Shown: positions 17,552 through 30,779 of the stretch, in pieces | Layout: the number at the start of each line of letters is the position of its first letter | How positions within the stretch are numbered: the first letter of the stretch is position 1 | Assembly: GCA_013360565.1 (NCBI GenBank) | Contig: JABWBI010000005.1 | Location: 1-42,199, forward strand | Direction: 5' to 3' | Source of the DNA: Candidatus Sumerlaeia bacterium | Lineage (GTDB): Bacteria > Sumerlaeota > Sumerlaeia > JABWBI01 | DNA length: 42,199 nt | Position numbers and translations under genes: made by a program | Notes under the pieces: model-generated | What the model saw: the letters and a program-made list of their open reading frames with translations, nothing else | Told to the model about the DNA's origin: nothing | The model's database searches: none

Positions 17552-18571
17552 TCAGTTCGCTTCACCAGCGTACCACAGGCGAATCAGGGCCTCCGCCGGT
17601 TTCCCCTGGGGCGTGTAGCTCCGGTCCTCCGGCCCCCCGCCGTCACCCGCCCACTCATAGAAGTAGAGGCCGTTGAGGGCGGTGACGCCGTCCCACGCCG
17701 CGATCAGTGCCTCGTAGCACCGTGCCTGCGCCTCCAGGTCGAGCGGTGCGCCGCGGTTGTAGGACCACGGGTGGACCGGCGCGCTCGCCTGGCTCGGGTA
17801 GCCGACCTCCGTGAGGACCAGCGGCATTCCGGGCACACGTCGTGACCGCCAGGCCAGTAGATCATCGCGGTGGCGCCGCCACGCGGCCTCCAGCGAGGCC
17901 TGCGGGGCCGTCGACTCGCGCGCCAGCTCGAAGTACGACGAAACGCCGACCACATCGAGCTCGTCCCAGAACTCGATCGTCTCGAGGTGATCCCAGTTCA
18001 CGGAGTACGTGAGCCACCCCGAGAACTCGCCCCGGACGGCCCCGATGGTCTGGCGCCAGTGCTCGGTCTGTGCCTCGAGGGTCGAGAGCTCCGACCCCAC
18101 GCTCAGCCCCTGCGCGCCCTCTCGCTCGGCCAAGCGGGCGATGTGCAGAAGCCTCCGACGGTAGCTCATGAACCAGGCATCGATGTCCGGCGGGTGAATT
18201 CGGCCCCTCCACTCACGCGGGGCGGCCCGTTCGAGGAGGACGATGGGGAGCACCAGCACCTCCAGGCCGCATGCGCGCGCTTCCCGGATCGCCTCGGCGA
18301 GCTGCGCATCGGTGGCCGTTCGTCCCTCGACGGCTCTCACCTCCTCGGCGTGCAGGTTCTCCTGCATCAGCGCGAGACAGAGCGCCACGGCGTTGGCACC
18401 GAGTGAGCGGATCTCGTGGAGATCCTCCGCGTAGGAGTGTGCCGTGTCCGCATGATACAGCCCCAGGGCCACGCCCCGCCGCGGCGGCGCTCCCCCCGCC
18501 GGGGCGCACTGCGCCGCCGCGGTGAGGCTCAGACCGGCCAAGAGGAGTGCGACTCGGAGAAGGTTCATCAT
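17552..18571 (-). CDS. Glycoside hydrolase-like TIM barrel (GH113-like)
   Basis: Signal peptide MMNLLRVALLLAGLSLTAAAQ; SVGSELSTLEAQTEHWRQTI, LTYSVNWDHL, VLTEVGYPSQ patterns. Confidence 0.65.
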   Translation of the reverse strand: MMNLLRVALLLAGLSLTAAAQCAPAGGAPPRRGVALGLYHADTAHSYAEDLHEIRSLGANAVALCLALMQENLHAEEVRAVEGRTATDAQLAEAIREARACGLEVLVLPIVLLERAAPREWRGRIHPPDIDAWFMSYRRRLLHIARLAEREGAQGLSVGSELSTLEAQTEHWRQTIGAVRGEFSGWLTYSVNWDHLETIEFWDELDVVGVSSYFELARESTAPQASLEAAWRRHRDDLLAWRSRRVPGMPLVLTEVGYPSQASAPVHPWSYNRGAPLDLEAQARCYEALIAAWDGVTALNGLYFYEWAGDGGGPEDRSYTPQGKPAEALIRLWYAGEAN

Positions 18572-18664
18572 GTGACTGCCAGGCTGACACCGGCATTGAC
18601 GCGCGGCTGTGTGGCAACTCACAGTCGCTGTCAACCGGGGCGACGCCCCGGCGTCTCATGGGAC

Positions 18665-18817
18665 ATGGGCCACTTCGGAGCCAAGCTCTTTCTCTTCACC
18701 GGTGTGGTGCTTCTCGCTGGCAGTCACTTCGTCATCCGCGACAACGCCTTCGCCGCCGTCATGATGCGGTGGATGGGATTCCTGGCCCTGGCCCTCGCGC
18801 TCGTCTTCCGCGACTGA
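18665..18817 (+). CDS. 50-aa hydrophobic small protein
   Basis: MGHFGAKLFLFTGVVLLAGSHFVIRDNAFAAVMMRWMGFLALALALVFRD; C-terminal end of the 18416..18817 ORF. Confidence 0.5.
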   Translation: MGHFGAKLFLFTGVVLLAGSHFVIRDNAFAAVMMRWMGFLALALALVFRD

Positions 18818-18831
18818 GCCCCGGGGAGCGA

Positions 18832-20199
18832 TCAGCCCTCCTTCACGCGTCGCACGAGGTAAGAGACGATGTTCTTGACGTGGGAGTCGACGGCCAGAGC
18901 CTTCTCGACCTTGCGCACGGCGTGCATGACGCTCGTGTGGTCGCGGCCTCCGAAGCGCTGGCCGATCTCCGGGAAGCTCAGCTCCGTCAGCGTGCGGCAC
19001 AGGTACTGCGCCACGTGGCGCGGGAAGGCGTACTTCTTGATCCGTGACTCGCCGATCAGCTCCGCATCCGTGACGTTGAAGTACTCACACACAACCTCTT
19101 GAATCCGGTCCACCGTGACGCGCTGGGAGGCCGCCTCGCTCACCATCAGCGAGCCGAGCACCTCGCGGGCCAGGCTGAGGTCGATCTCCCGATTGGCCAT
19201 CATTGCGAATGCCTTGACCCGCAGCAGCGAGCCCTCGAGCTCCCGGATGTTGCTCCGGATGTGCTCCGCGATGAACAGCGTCACCTCGCTGGGGAGATCC
19301 ATCCCCTCGCTCTCTCCCTTGCGCCGGAGAATCGCCACGCGCGTCTCGAGGTCGGGCTGCTGGATGTCCACAATCAGGCCCCACTCGAACCGTGAGCGGA
19401 GCCGCTCCTCGAGCGTCTTGATCTCCTTGGGCGGCCGGTCGCTCGAGACGACGATTTTCTTGCCGGCATCATACAGCGCATTGAACGTGTGGAAGAACTC
19501 CGTCTGCGTCCGCTCCTTGCCTGTGAAGAACTGGATGTCGTCGATCAGCAGCAGGTCCACGTTGCGATAGAGGGCGCGGAACTCCAGCTGCTTGCCCGTG
19601 GAGATTGCGTCGATGAAGGCGTTCATGAACTGCTCGCTCGTGACGTAGAGCACCCGCGTGCCGCCGTCCGCCGCCAGCATCTGGTGCCCGATCGCCTGCA
19701 TCAGGTGTGTCTTGCCGAGGCCGACCCCGCCGTAGATGAAGAGCGGATTGTACGCCCGGCTGGCGGGATCGGCCACCTGCACGGCCGCCGCGTGGGCGAA
19801 GCGGTTGGACTCGCCGATCACGAACCGGTCGAATGTGTAGCGGGGGTTCAGGTTCCGGCTGATCAGGGTCGTCGTCTCCTGGCCATTGCCGGAGTGGGAC
19901 CGCGGCGGCTCGGCGGGCGGGAGGGGCTCCATCTCTCCATCGATCTCCTGAACCCGGAAGGCGAGGTGAATCGGCGAGTCCACCAACTCCCCCACGGTCC
20001 TTGTGATCACGTCCCGGTAGTTGGACGAGAGCCAGTTCACGTAGAAGCGCGACGGCACGGTCAGGGTCAGCGTGCTTTCGGCGAATGCGTGTGCGCGCGC
20101 GGGCATCAGCCACGCCTGAAGGCTCTCCGCGTCCACTTGGCCGCGCATCCGCTCGAGCGCCTGATCCCAGAGCGCCTGGATGTCCACTTGCACGTTCAT
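18832..20199 (-). CDS. dnaA: Chromosomal replication initiator protein DnaA
   Basis: [65 protein letters not shown]-terminal [17 protein letters not shown]. Confidence 0.98.
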   Translation of the reverse strand: MNVQVDIQALWDQALERMRGQVDAESLQAWLMPARAHAFAESTLTLTVPSRFYVNWLSSNYRDVITRTVGELVDSPIHLAFRVQEIDGEMEPLPPAEPPRSHSGNGQETTTLISRNLNPRYTFDRFVIGESNRFAHAAAVQVADPASRAYNPLFIYGGVGLGKTHLMQAIGHQMLAADGGTRVLYVTSEQFMNAFIDAISTGKQLEFRALYRNVDLLLIDDIQFFTGKERTQTEFFHTFNALYDAGKKIVVSSDRPPKEIKTLEERLRSRFEWGLIVDIQQPDLETRVAILRRKGESEGMDLPSEVTLFIAEHIRSNIRELEGSLLRVKAFAMMANREIDLSLAREVLGSLMVSEAASQRVTVDRIQEVVCEYFNVTDAELIGESRIKKYAFPRHVAQYLCRTLTELSFPEIGQRFGGRDHTSVMHAVRKVEKALAVDSHVKNIVSYLVRRVKEG

Positions 20200-20314
20200 G
20201 GCTTCACGGCTCCGCCTAGTGCCCCTGCGCCTGGGCCGCCTGCGCCCACGGTCCGCACCGCCTCGAGTGTCACTTCACCCGCCACCGCCGAACTGTCCAC
20301 ACTGCAGGCATCGG

Positions 20315-20504
20315 GGGTGTCACTCTGGCTGTGCCAGACAGAGCACCCGGTGTCAATGATGTCGATGCCCGGAGCAGATCTCTTCGCTGAAAGTCCCATC
20401 GGCTTCCGCGCCTGACTCTCGACGGCGAGAGACACATCTGGTCCCCGAAGGGACGCCGAGCGCAAGATTTGGTCTGTCTCCTCCCTCAAGCCGCCGCATT
20501 GAGG
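20315..20504 (-). ncRNA. Hairpin-rich noncoding segment upstream of dnaA (candidate structured RNA/leader)
   Basis: At least four short perfect-arm hairpins in an otherwise unexplained ~430-nt gap, including GTCCC-TTCG-GGGAC on the minus strand. Confidence 0.25.
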
Positions 20505-20632
20505 CCCCGTCCTCGTCAGCTGCGAGTCCCGCCGGGCTCCGGGTGTGCAAGCAGCCGGGCTTTGCATCGGAGCTCCGTGCCCGTGAGACCGCACCGGACC
20601 CCGCCTCAGTTCGTCCATTCCCCCGCCCCGAT

Positions 20633-20980
20633 CTAGAAGAGGAGATGACGCGCTTCCCACCACTTGTTGAGGAGCGCTTTCATGTCGGCCACGCTGTCCA
20701 CGCCCATGAAAAAGTGGGCAACGGCGCCGAAGGCCCCGGCAGCGAGCAACAGCACGATCACCCCGCCGACGAGTTGCCGGAAGGGAAAGACCTTCCTGTG
20801 CCGGACGACATCGTCAGAGACCCGTGATTGAAACTGCCGGGTCCTCGTCTCGCACTCCGGCGAACAGAAGATCCCGGCGTCGGTGACGTGCTTGCACTCG
20901 GAGCAGAGCGGCTTGCCGCAGCACTTGCAGCGCGCCGTCGCCATCTTCACCGGATGATTCGCACAGGTGGACACGTTCAA
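20633..20980 (-). CDS. Small zinc-finger (B-box-like) membrane protein
   Basis: NVSTCANHPVKMATARCKCCGKPLCSECKHVTDAGIFCSPEC followed by one TM segment; probable TTG or GTG start near 20980. Confidence 0.65.
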   Translation of the reverse strand: MNVSTCANHPVKMATARCKCCGKPLCSECKHVTDAGIFCSPECETRTRQFQSRVSDDVVRHRKVFPFRQLVGGVIVLLLAAGAFGAVAHFFMGVDSVADMKALLNKWWEARHLLF

Positions 20981-21167
20981 GGCCCCGAGGTTCCGACTTC
21001 TGACGCCTCTCCCCGCCGAAGTCAAGCGGCGCTCGCTGATTCCCTGGTCGCCGATTCCCATGCGGCGCCCCCTGCTCCGCGAATCGTCGCCAGGGGGATT
21101 TCCACTTGCCCCCCCCCTCCGCGGGTTGTTACTCCTTTCACAGAACCGCCGCCCCCCTGAGGCCTGA

Positions 21168-22151
21168 ATGCCTTCCCCTGCCGCGCTCTCGCCCCTTGAC
21201 ACGCTGCGAGCCCACCTCGCCGAGGACCTTCACACGGTGGAGGCTCACCTCGCCCGCGTCCTTGCCAACCGGCGCACGGAACTGACCGATGATGTCGGGG
21301 ACTATCTTCAGCGCACGGCCGGCAAGCGCATTCGCCCCATCTTGACCCTCCTCGCCGCGCGGGGGCTCGGCGGCACCGCCACCCAGGCGGCGCCTGTCGC
21401 CGCAGCCATGGAGTGTGTCCACGTCGCGTCTTTGCTCCACGACGACGTGATCGACCAGGCTCCTCTCCGCCATGGGGCGGAGACCGTCAGCAGCCGCTAC
21501 GGCGCGGACGTCGCCATTCTCATGGGCAACTACCTCTACAGCCACGCCTTCCAGCTCCTGCTCGACACCACTGACCCGCGTCCCCTCATGATCCTCACCC
21601 GGGCCACCGCCCGCATGTGCGAGGGCGAGATGTTCCAGATCCAGATCGGCCAGAGGACGATTGCTCAGGACGACTATCTCCGGATCATCACCGACAAGAC
21701 CGCCCACCTGATCGCCGCCTGCACGACGCTCGGTGCTGTCGTCGCCGAAGCCGACGAGGCCGCTGTTGCGGCACTCACCGGCTTCGGCCTCGACCTGGGC
21801 ATCGCCTACCAGATCACCGACGACGCGCTCGATTACGCCGGCGCCGATGGGGCCTGGGGAAAGGCCTCCGGCATCGACCTGCGAGAGGGCAAGTGGACAC
21901 TGCCCCTCATCCGCACCTACGAGCTGGCCAACCAGACCGACCGCGACGCGCTGCTTCAGATCTGGAACAATGGGCGCGAACTGCCCGCGATTCTCGAGAT
22001 CATGGGGCGCTATCCCAGCCTCGAGCAGTGCTTTGCCCTGGCGCGGCAGCATGCCGCCGCCGCCGTCACGCACCTGGCGGGGCTGCCGCGAAATTCCGAC
22101 ATCGACTTTCTGCGCGCCCTTCCGGACTTCGTGATCTCTCGCACTCACTGA
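21168..22151 (+). CDS. Polyprenyl diphosphate synthase
   Basis: AAAMECVHVASLLHDDVIDQAPLRHG (DDxxD) and GIAYQITDDALDYAG. Confidence 0.95.
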   Translation: MPSPAALSPLDTLRAHLAEDLHTVEAHLARVLANRRTELTDDVGDYLQRTAGKRIRPILTLLAARGLGGTATQAAPVAAAMECVHVASLLHDDVIDQAPLRHGAETVSSRYGADVAILMGNYLYSHAFQLLLDTTDPRPLMILTRATARMCEGEMFQIQIGQRTIAQDDYLRIITDKTAHLIAACTTLGAVVAEADEAAVAALTGFGLDLGIAYQITDDALDYAGADGAWGKASGIDLREGKWTLPLIRTYELANQTDRDALLQIWNNGRELPAILEIMGRYPSLEQCFALARQHAAAAVTHLAGLPRNSDIDFLRALPDFVISRTH

Positions 22152-23433
22152 GGCCCATCGCCGTCCTTGAGGAATCCACGGTGCGGCGCTAGGCCTCGCC
22201 CATGCGTCACGGCGCGCTCGCAGCCCTGCTCCTCCTGATCGCTCTGGCAATCGCCCAGGCGGACCTCCGGTTGCTCGGCGCCCGGGAACTCACACCGATG
22301 CTCTCCGTGACCATCGCGATGCTCGATGGGCCTGCCTCTGTGAGCGCGGCCTATCCGCCGGGGGTCGCTTGGGTGCTCACCGGTCTCCGCGCGGGAGGGC
22401 TTTGGCCGGTCGATCCATGGCGGTTCAACCAGACTCTCTTGGGCCTCGGGGTCCTGTCGTTCTTCACACTGTCATCCCTTCTGCTTCGCTCGGCCCCCCT
22501 GGCGTTTCTCGCGGTGCTCTTCGGGCTTCTCAACCCCTACTTCGTTTGGACACTGCTGCTCTCGCGCGATTCCGCCCCCGAGTTCCTTCTGCTGACGCTC
22601 CTCGTCTGCGTGACCGTGTACGGCCTGCGGTCCCCCCGAGCTCCGTGGACGCCGGCTCTGCTCGCGCTGGCGCTGGCCACGGCGCTGGGGTTCACCCGCG
22701 TGACCGGCTTCTTCACTGGCGCCGCGGTGCTGGCCGTTCCACTCTTCACCGCGGGCCCCGGGCGACGAGGGCCGTGGGCTGCGGCTCTGGTGGGGCTGAC
22801 CCTGGGCGCTGTGGGGCTCTGTGCCCTGAATCACACCCGGGCCGGGGCTTTCACCCTCACGACCACGAGCGGCTTCAATCTCTACCTGGGCCATCACCCC
22901 GCCTATCTGGACGGTCATCCCCGCCACGACATCGATGTCTTCTTGTCTCGCGCTGCCGAGACCGAGGGCTTTGGGACGCTGCCCGAGGCCGAGCGAGATC
23001 AGGCGTTTCGCCGGCGCGCTTTCGATTTCATGCGCGACGATCCCCTGGCGCTGCTCCACCGCACCCTCGTGAAATCAATCTGGCACTGGTTCAACTTCGA
23101 GAAGATCCCCTCTTCCTCCGGGGCCGCGTGGCTCGACCCCGCTGATGGCACGGTGCACATCGGCCGCGGCGGCTCGCTGACCTCACTCGCCTATCTCCTG
23201 TACAAAATCATCTACATCCCGCTGTTTGTGCTCGCTCTCGCAGGTCTGGCCCGGCGCCGCGTGCCATGCGAGTTCCGGCTCCTCCTCGCGCCCCTGGCCG
23301 GCCTCTGGCCTCTCGCCGTCCTGGCCTTTCCTGACACGCGCTTCAAGATCGCCGCCGAGGTCCTCCTGTGCCCCTTGCTCCTCGCAGCGCTTCGACAGGC
23401 ACTCTCTGATCGGCCCAGCGCAGACGCGACCGC

Positions 23434-27135
<3,702 letters not shown>

Positions 27136-27199
27136 GGTCCTCTTTTCCGGTCGTGCTCGGTGAAACTCCGACAGTGCCCTGGCATGGCGTCGGGAGTCA

Positions 27200-27213
27200 A
27201 CCATCGCGATGGT
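27200..27213. promoter_or_regulatory. 14-bp perfect palindrome in metH divergent intergenic region
   Basis: ACCATCGCGATGGT. Confidence 0.4.
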
Positions 27214-27327
27214 GTTCAACAATGTGCTACACTCCGCCGCCATTCGAGCGCCACGGCCGCTTTTCCCTTGCCGCCATGGCCAAGGCGCCCCAGCGTCGCC
27301 AGCAGACGTGCCTCCGAGGAGTTGGCC

Positions 27328-28158
27328 ATGCGTCCTGTCACCTCGGCCCTGGGCTGGAACGCCGGGCCCCTCACGGACCTTGAGTGGCATTGCCTCCATG
27401 CGCGCCGCCCGCTTCCCCTGGGAGCATTGTCCGTCTGGGTGGCACTCACGCTGTATGCCGTTGCCCTCTCGTTTCCCGTGGCGACGCTCCCCTCGCTCTC
27501 GCCGGGTCTGGCGCGAGCCGTTGGGGACCTCCCCTTCGCGCGGCTGCTGCTGAGCCCCGTGTTCTGGATGCAGGCCCTGCTCTTCTGGCTGCTGCCCTGG
27601 ATCCTACTCGAACGGCGCATGCGCTACCGCGGCAATTCGCTGCCTGAGCTCGAGGCGAAGGCCGCGGCGATCATGCGCCTCTACGCGTACGCACTCGCCT
27701 GCTATCCTCTTCTGCGGCTCGGCTCGTTCGGCATGCTGCACCTCGTCCGGCGAGGGGCACCGGCGCCGACGCATGTCGACATGATCCTCTTCGATGTCTC
27801 TCAGCCGATGCTCATCCGCTATGTCGCCGCGCTGGGAGTGACGGCGCTCTTTGGCCTGGTGACGTGGACTGTCGTCGTCAGCCGCCTCCGCCTCGCCCAG
27901 TGGGCCGCGATGTCCACCCCCGGGCGCTTCGACCGGTTCGTCGCTTACTCGATCACCACCGGCGTCTTCGTCCTCTTCCTGGGTCTCCTCAAGCGCAACA
28001 TCTACGACCCGCTCACCCCGAGTGGTCTGCTGCCCGACCACAAGCTGGAGCACTTCCTGACCAATCTCTTCCCCTGGGCACTGATCGTGATGACCGTGTC
28101 CATCGCCGTGGCCGCGGGCGCGCACTTGGCCGCCCGCCGCCGTGTGGGCCTCTTCTGA
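27328..28158 (+). CDS. Hypothetical polytopic membrane protein
   Basis: 276 aa, about six hydrophobic segments; ATG at 27328 in 26692..28158 ORF (N-terminal extension is antisense to metH). Confidence 0.65.
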   Translation: MRPVTSALGWNAGPLTDLEWHCLHARRPLPLGALSVWVALTLYAVALSFPVATLPSLSPGLARAVGDLPFARLLLSPVFWMQALLFWLLPWILLERRMRYRGNSLPELEAKAAAIMRLYAYALACYPLLRLGSFGMLHLVRRGAPAPTHVDMILFDVSQPMLIRYVAALGVTALFGLVTWTVVVSRLRLAQWAAMSTPGRFDRFVAYSITTGVFVLFLGLLKRNIYDPLTPSGLLPDHKLEHFLTNLFPWALIVMTVSIAVAAGAHLAARRRVGLF

Positions 28159-28214
28159 GCGGCATCTCTCCCTTGACTTCGCCCGGGGTCGGCCTATTCT
28201 GATTGTTCCTCTGT

Positions 28215-28290
<76 letters not shown>

Positions 28291-28324
28291 CCTTCACTCC
28301 TCCCCTCTTCCGAGGCATTGGACC

Positions 28325-28645
28325 ATGGCCTGGACGCTGCTCATCATCGCGGGGCTCCTCGAAGTCATCTGGGCCATCGGGCTCAAGCAGTCAGACGGCT
28401 TCACCCGCCTCCTGCCCTCGGTCATCACGATCACGGCCATGGTCGTCAGCTTCGCTCTCCTCGCTGCCGCGATGCGCTCGCTCCCCGTGGGGACCGCCTA
28501 CGCCGTCTGGACGGGAATCGGGGCCCTGGGAACCGCCGTCATCGGGATGGTGTTCCTCGGTGAATCGCGCGAGGCGCTGCGCATTGCCTGCCTCGTCCTC
28601 ATCGTGGCCGGCATCGCGGGTCTCAAACTCACCTCGGCCTCGTGA
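28325..28645 (+). CDS. sugE: SMR-family transporter SugE/Gdx (guanidinium exporter-like)
   Basis: [32 protein letters not shown]...[29 protein letters not shown]. Confidence 0.92.
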   Translation: MAWTLLIIAGLLEVIWAIGLKQSDGFTRLLPSVITITAMVVSFALLAAAMRSLPVGTAYAVWTGIGALGTAVIGMVFLGESREALRIACLVLIVAGIAGLKLTSAS

Positions 28646-28654
28646 CAACCGCCC

Positions 28655-29701
28655 TCAGAGGGAGACCCCCGGCCTCAGCGTCACTCCCAACCCCGGTGAA
28701 TCCCCGAGCATCAGTTTCCCCCCCTCCCAGCCGCAGCCTTCGAAGGGGTCGTTGGCGATGAGCACGTGCCCGTCGAGATCGATGTGATCGAACAGCGGAC
28801 CGATGTGCGCGGCCGCGGTGATCCCGGCACTCGTCTCGACCATGCAGCCGATCATCAGGCCCAGGCCGTGAGACCGTGCCGCCTCGACGATGCGCACGGC
28901 CTCGCGGATACCGCCGGACTTGACGAGCTTGACATTCACCCCGTGAGCCATGGACGCGAGACTGGGAATCTGGCCGGCCGTGTGGCAGTCCTCATCGAGG
29001 TACAGAGGGAGCGGTGAGATGTCCTTCAGACGTCTCATCTCATCCACCGCGCCCCTTGGCAGAGGCTGCTCCACGAACTCGACCCCCAGCTCCGCCATGG
29101 CGGGGATCAGCCGTTCGGCCTGCGCCAGGCTCCAGCCCTGATTGGCATCCACCCGGAGCACTTTGTCCGGCGCAGCACTCCGGATGGCCCGCATCGTCTC
29201 GGCATCTTGATCGGGATGCCGGCCCAGCTTGATCTTGAGCACAGGAGACCGCGTTCCGGCCGTCTGAATCCGTCCCAGCATCGTTTCGATGTCATCGATG
29301 CCGATCGTGAAGGACGACACAGGCAGGTTCTCGCGCTCGACGCCGAGCAGTCTCCACAGCGGCTGCCCCTTGGCCCTGGCCCATCGGTCATAGAGCAGCA
29401 TGTCCAGCGCGGCGAGCGCCGATCGGTTGCGGCCCAGCTCCCCCGCCGCCGCCTCGTCCAGGTAGGCCCCCGGGTCTTCATCGCCATCGGGGAAGCCGGG
29501 GAGAGGCTTGCTCAGGACGGCCATCACGCTCTCGATCGTCTCGCCATACATCTGGCTGGGAGCCGCCTCTCCCCAGGAGCCTTCGCATTCGATGAGCACC
29601 GACCGGCTCACGGCGGTCGTGCTCTGGCCCACGCCGAACGGATGCTCGAGGATCTTCTTGAACTCGATGATTCGAAGTCTCCCCGTGTCAGTGCGGCTCA
29701 T
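28655..29701 (-). CDS. Enolase-superfamily dipeptide epimerase (mandelate racemase/muconate-lactonizing type)
   Basis: VLKIKLG (KxK), LRVDANQGWS, EFVEQPLPRG, LDEDCH, VKLVKSGGI, FDHIDLDGHVL (DxD). Confidence 0.85.
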   Translation of the reverse strand: MSRTDTGRLRIIEFKKILEHPFGVGQSTTAVSRSVLIECEGSWGEAAPSQMYGETIESVMAVLSKPLPGFPDGDEDPGAYLDEAAAGELGRNRSALAALDMLLYDRWARAKGQPLWRLLGVERENLPVSSFTIGIDDIETMLGRIQTAGTRSPVLKIKLGRHPDQDAETMRAIRSAAPDKVLRVDANQGWSLAQAERLIPAMAELGVEFVEQPLPRGAVDEMRRLKDISPLPLYLDEDCHTAGQIPSLASMAHGVNVKLVKSGGIREAVRIVEAARSHGLGLMIGCMVETSAGITAAAHIGPLFDHIDLDGHVLIANDPFEGCGWEGGKLMLGDSPGLGVTLRPGVSL

Positions 29702-30764
29702 AGGTGATGCCTGTCCCTCCGGTGATGCCTTCGACCGAAAACTCCGCGCCGCGCAGCGTGAAGCCGCCCTCGCAGGCGAACGGGCGGAGCAGATAGATCG
29801 AGTCCAAGTCACAGTGGGTGAAGCAGCCCAGGCCGCAGGCCAGGTGCACCGAGGCCGCGAGCCCGATTTTCGACTCCATCATGCAGCCGATCATCAGGTC
29901 GACATTCGCTGCCCGGGCGACCGAGGCGATGTCGAGGGCCCCGGCAAGCCCGGCCTTGGCGACCTTGATGTTGATCACGTCGGCGGCCCCCTCACGCACA
30001 ACGCGGATGGCGTCCTCGGGTGAGAACACAGACTCGTCGGCGCCCACAGGCACCCCGCAGTGCTCTCGCACATGGCGCATGCCCGCCAGGTCGTCCCTGC
30101 GCACCGGCTGCTCGAGCAGGCTCAACTCGATCCCCTCCGCCGCCACCCGGTGCGCGAGCTCCACCGCCTGCTTCGGCGTGAAGGCCTGATTGGCGTCGAG
30201 AGCCAGCTCGCACTGGGGCGCTGCCGCCCGGACGGCGATCACGCGGGCGATGTCGATGGCCACGCCCATTCCGACCTTGATCTTGATCTTCCGGAACCCG
30301 TCCCTCACGGCTCGGCCCGCCGCCGTTCCAGTCTCCTCAGGGGTTCCCAGGGAGAGTGTGAGGTCGGTTTCGACCGCGGCCTTGACCCCGCCGAAGAGCT
30401 GCCACAACGGGACTCCAGTGGCCTTCCCGAAGGCGTCGAACACCGCGATCTCCAGGCCGCTGTGCGCGCCGGCCTGGAATCGCAGATGGCGCCGGGTCTC
30501 GGCGAGCAGGGACCTCCAGGAGCGCACGTCCTTTCCGATGACCACCGGCCGGAGGTGATCGAGGGCCGCGATCGCCGTCGCCTGCGTGTCGCCCGAGGTG
30601 TAGGGCGTCGCCGACACCTCCCCCCAGCCGATGGTTCCGTCGGCCAGCTCGACGCGGACGAGGACATTGCTCGCAGCGTCTTTCCGGCCAGTGGCGATGA
30701 CAAAGGGCTCCTTCAGGGGAAGGTCGAGGGGCTCGGCCCGGAGGTCCTTGATCGTGGTGGACAT
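29688..30764 (-). CDS. Enolase-superfamily dipeptide epimerase (L-Ala-D/L-Glu epimerase-like)
   Basis: RKIKIKVG, LALDANQAFT, SLLEQPVRRDDL, ADESVFS, INIKVAKAGL, CDLDSIYLL. Confidence 0.87.
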   Translation of the reverse strand: MSTTIKDLRAEPLDLPLKEPFVIATGRKDAASNVLVRVELADGTIGWGEVSATPYTSGDTQATAIAALDHLRPVVIGKDVRSWRSLLAETRRHLRFQAGAHSGLEIAVFDAFGKATGVPLWQLFGGVKAAVETDLTLSLGTPEETGTAAGRAVRDGFRKIKIKVGMGVAIDIARVIAVRAAAPQCELALDANQAFTPKQAVELAHRVAAEGIELSLLEQPVRRDDLAGMRHVREHCGVPVGADESVFSPEDAIRVVREGAADVINIKVAKAGLAGALDIASVARAANVDLMIGCMMESKIGLAASVHLACGLGCFTHCDLDSIYLLRPFACEGGFTLRGAEFSVEGITGGTGITYEPH

Positions 30765-30779
30765 CGCTCTCCGCTCTCT

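Noticed and set aside
20200-20632. Possible oriC upstream of dnaA
   Set aside because: Only one near-match to a DnaA box (CTGTCCACA, 20293-20301) and no AT-rich unwinding element; insufficient. GC skew of the whole genome would be needed.
20196-20663. 155-aa ORF spanning the dnaA upstream gap
   Set aside because: No motif, overlaps the zinc-finger gene end and the dnaA start; low-complexity Gly/Ala composition looks noncoding.
27136-27327. Cobalamin, SAM or SAH riboswitch before metH
   Set aside because: No recognisable consensus elements by eye on the minus strand; Infernal would be decisive.
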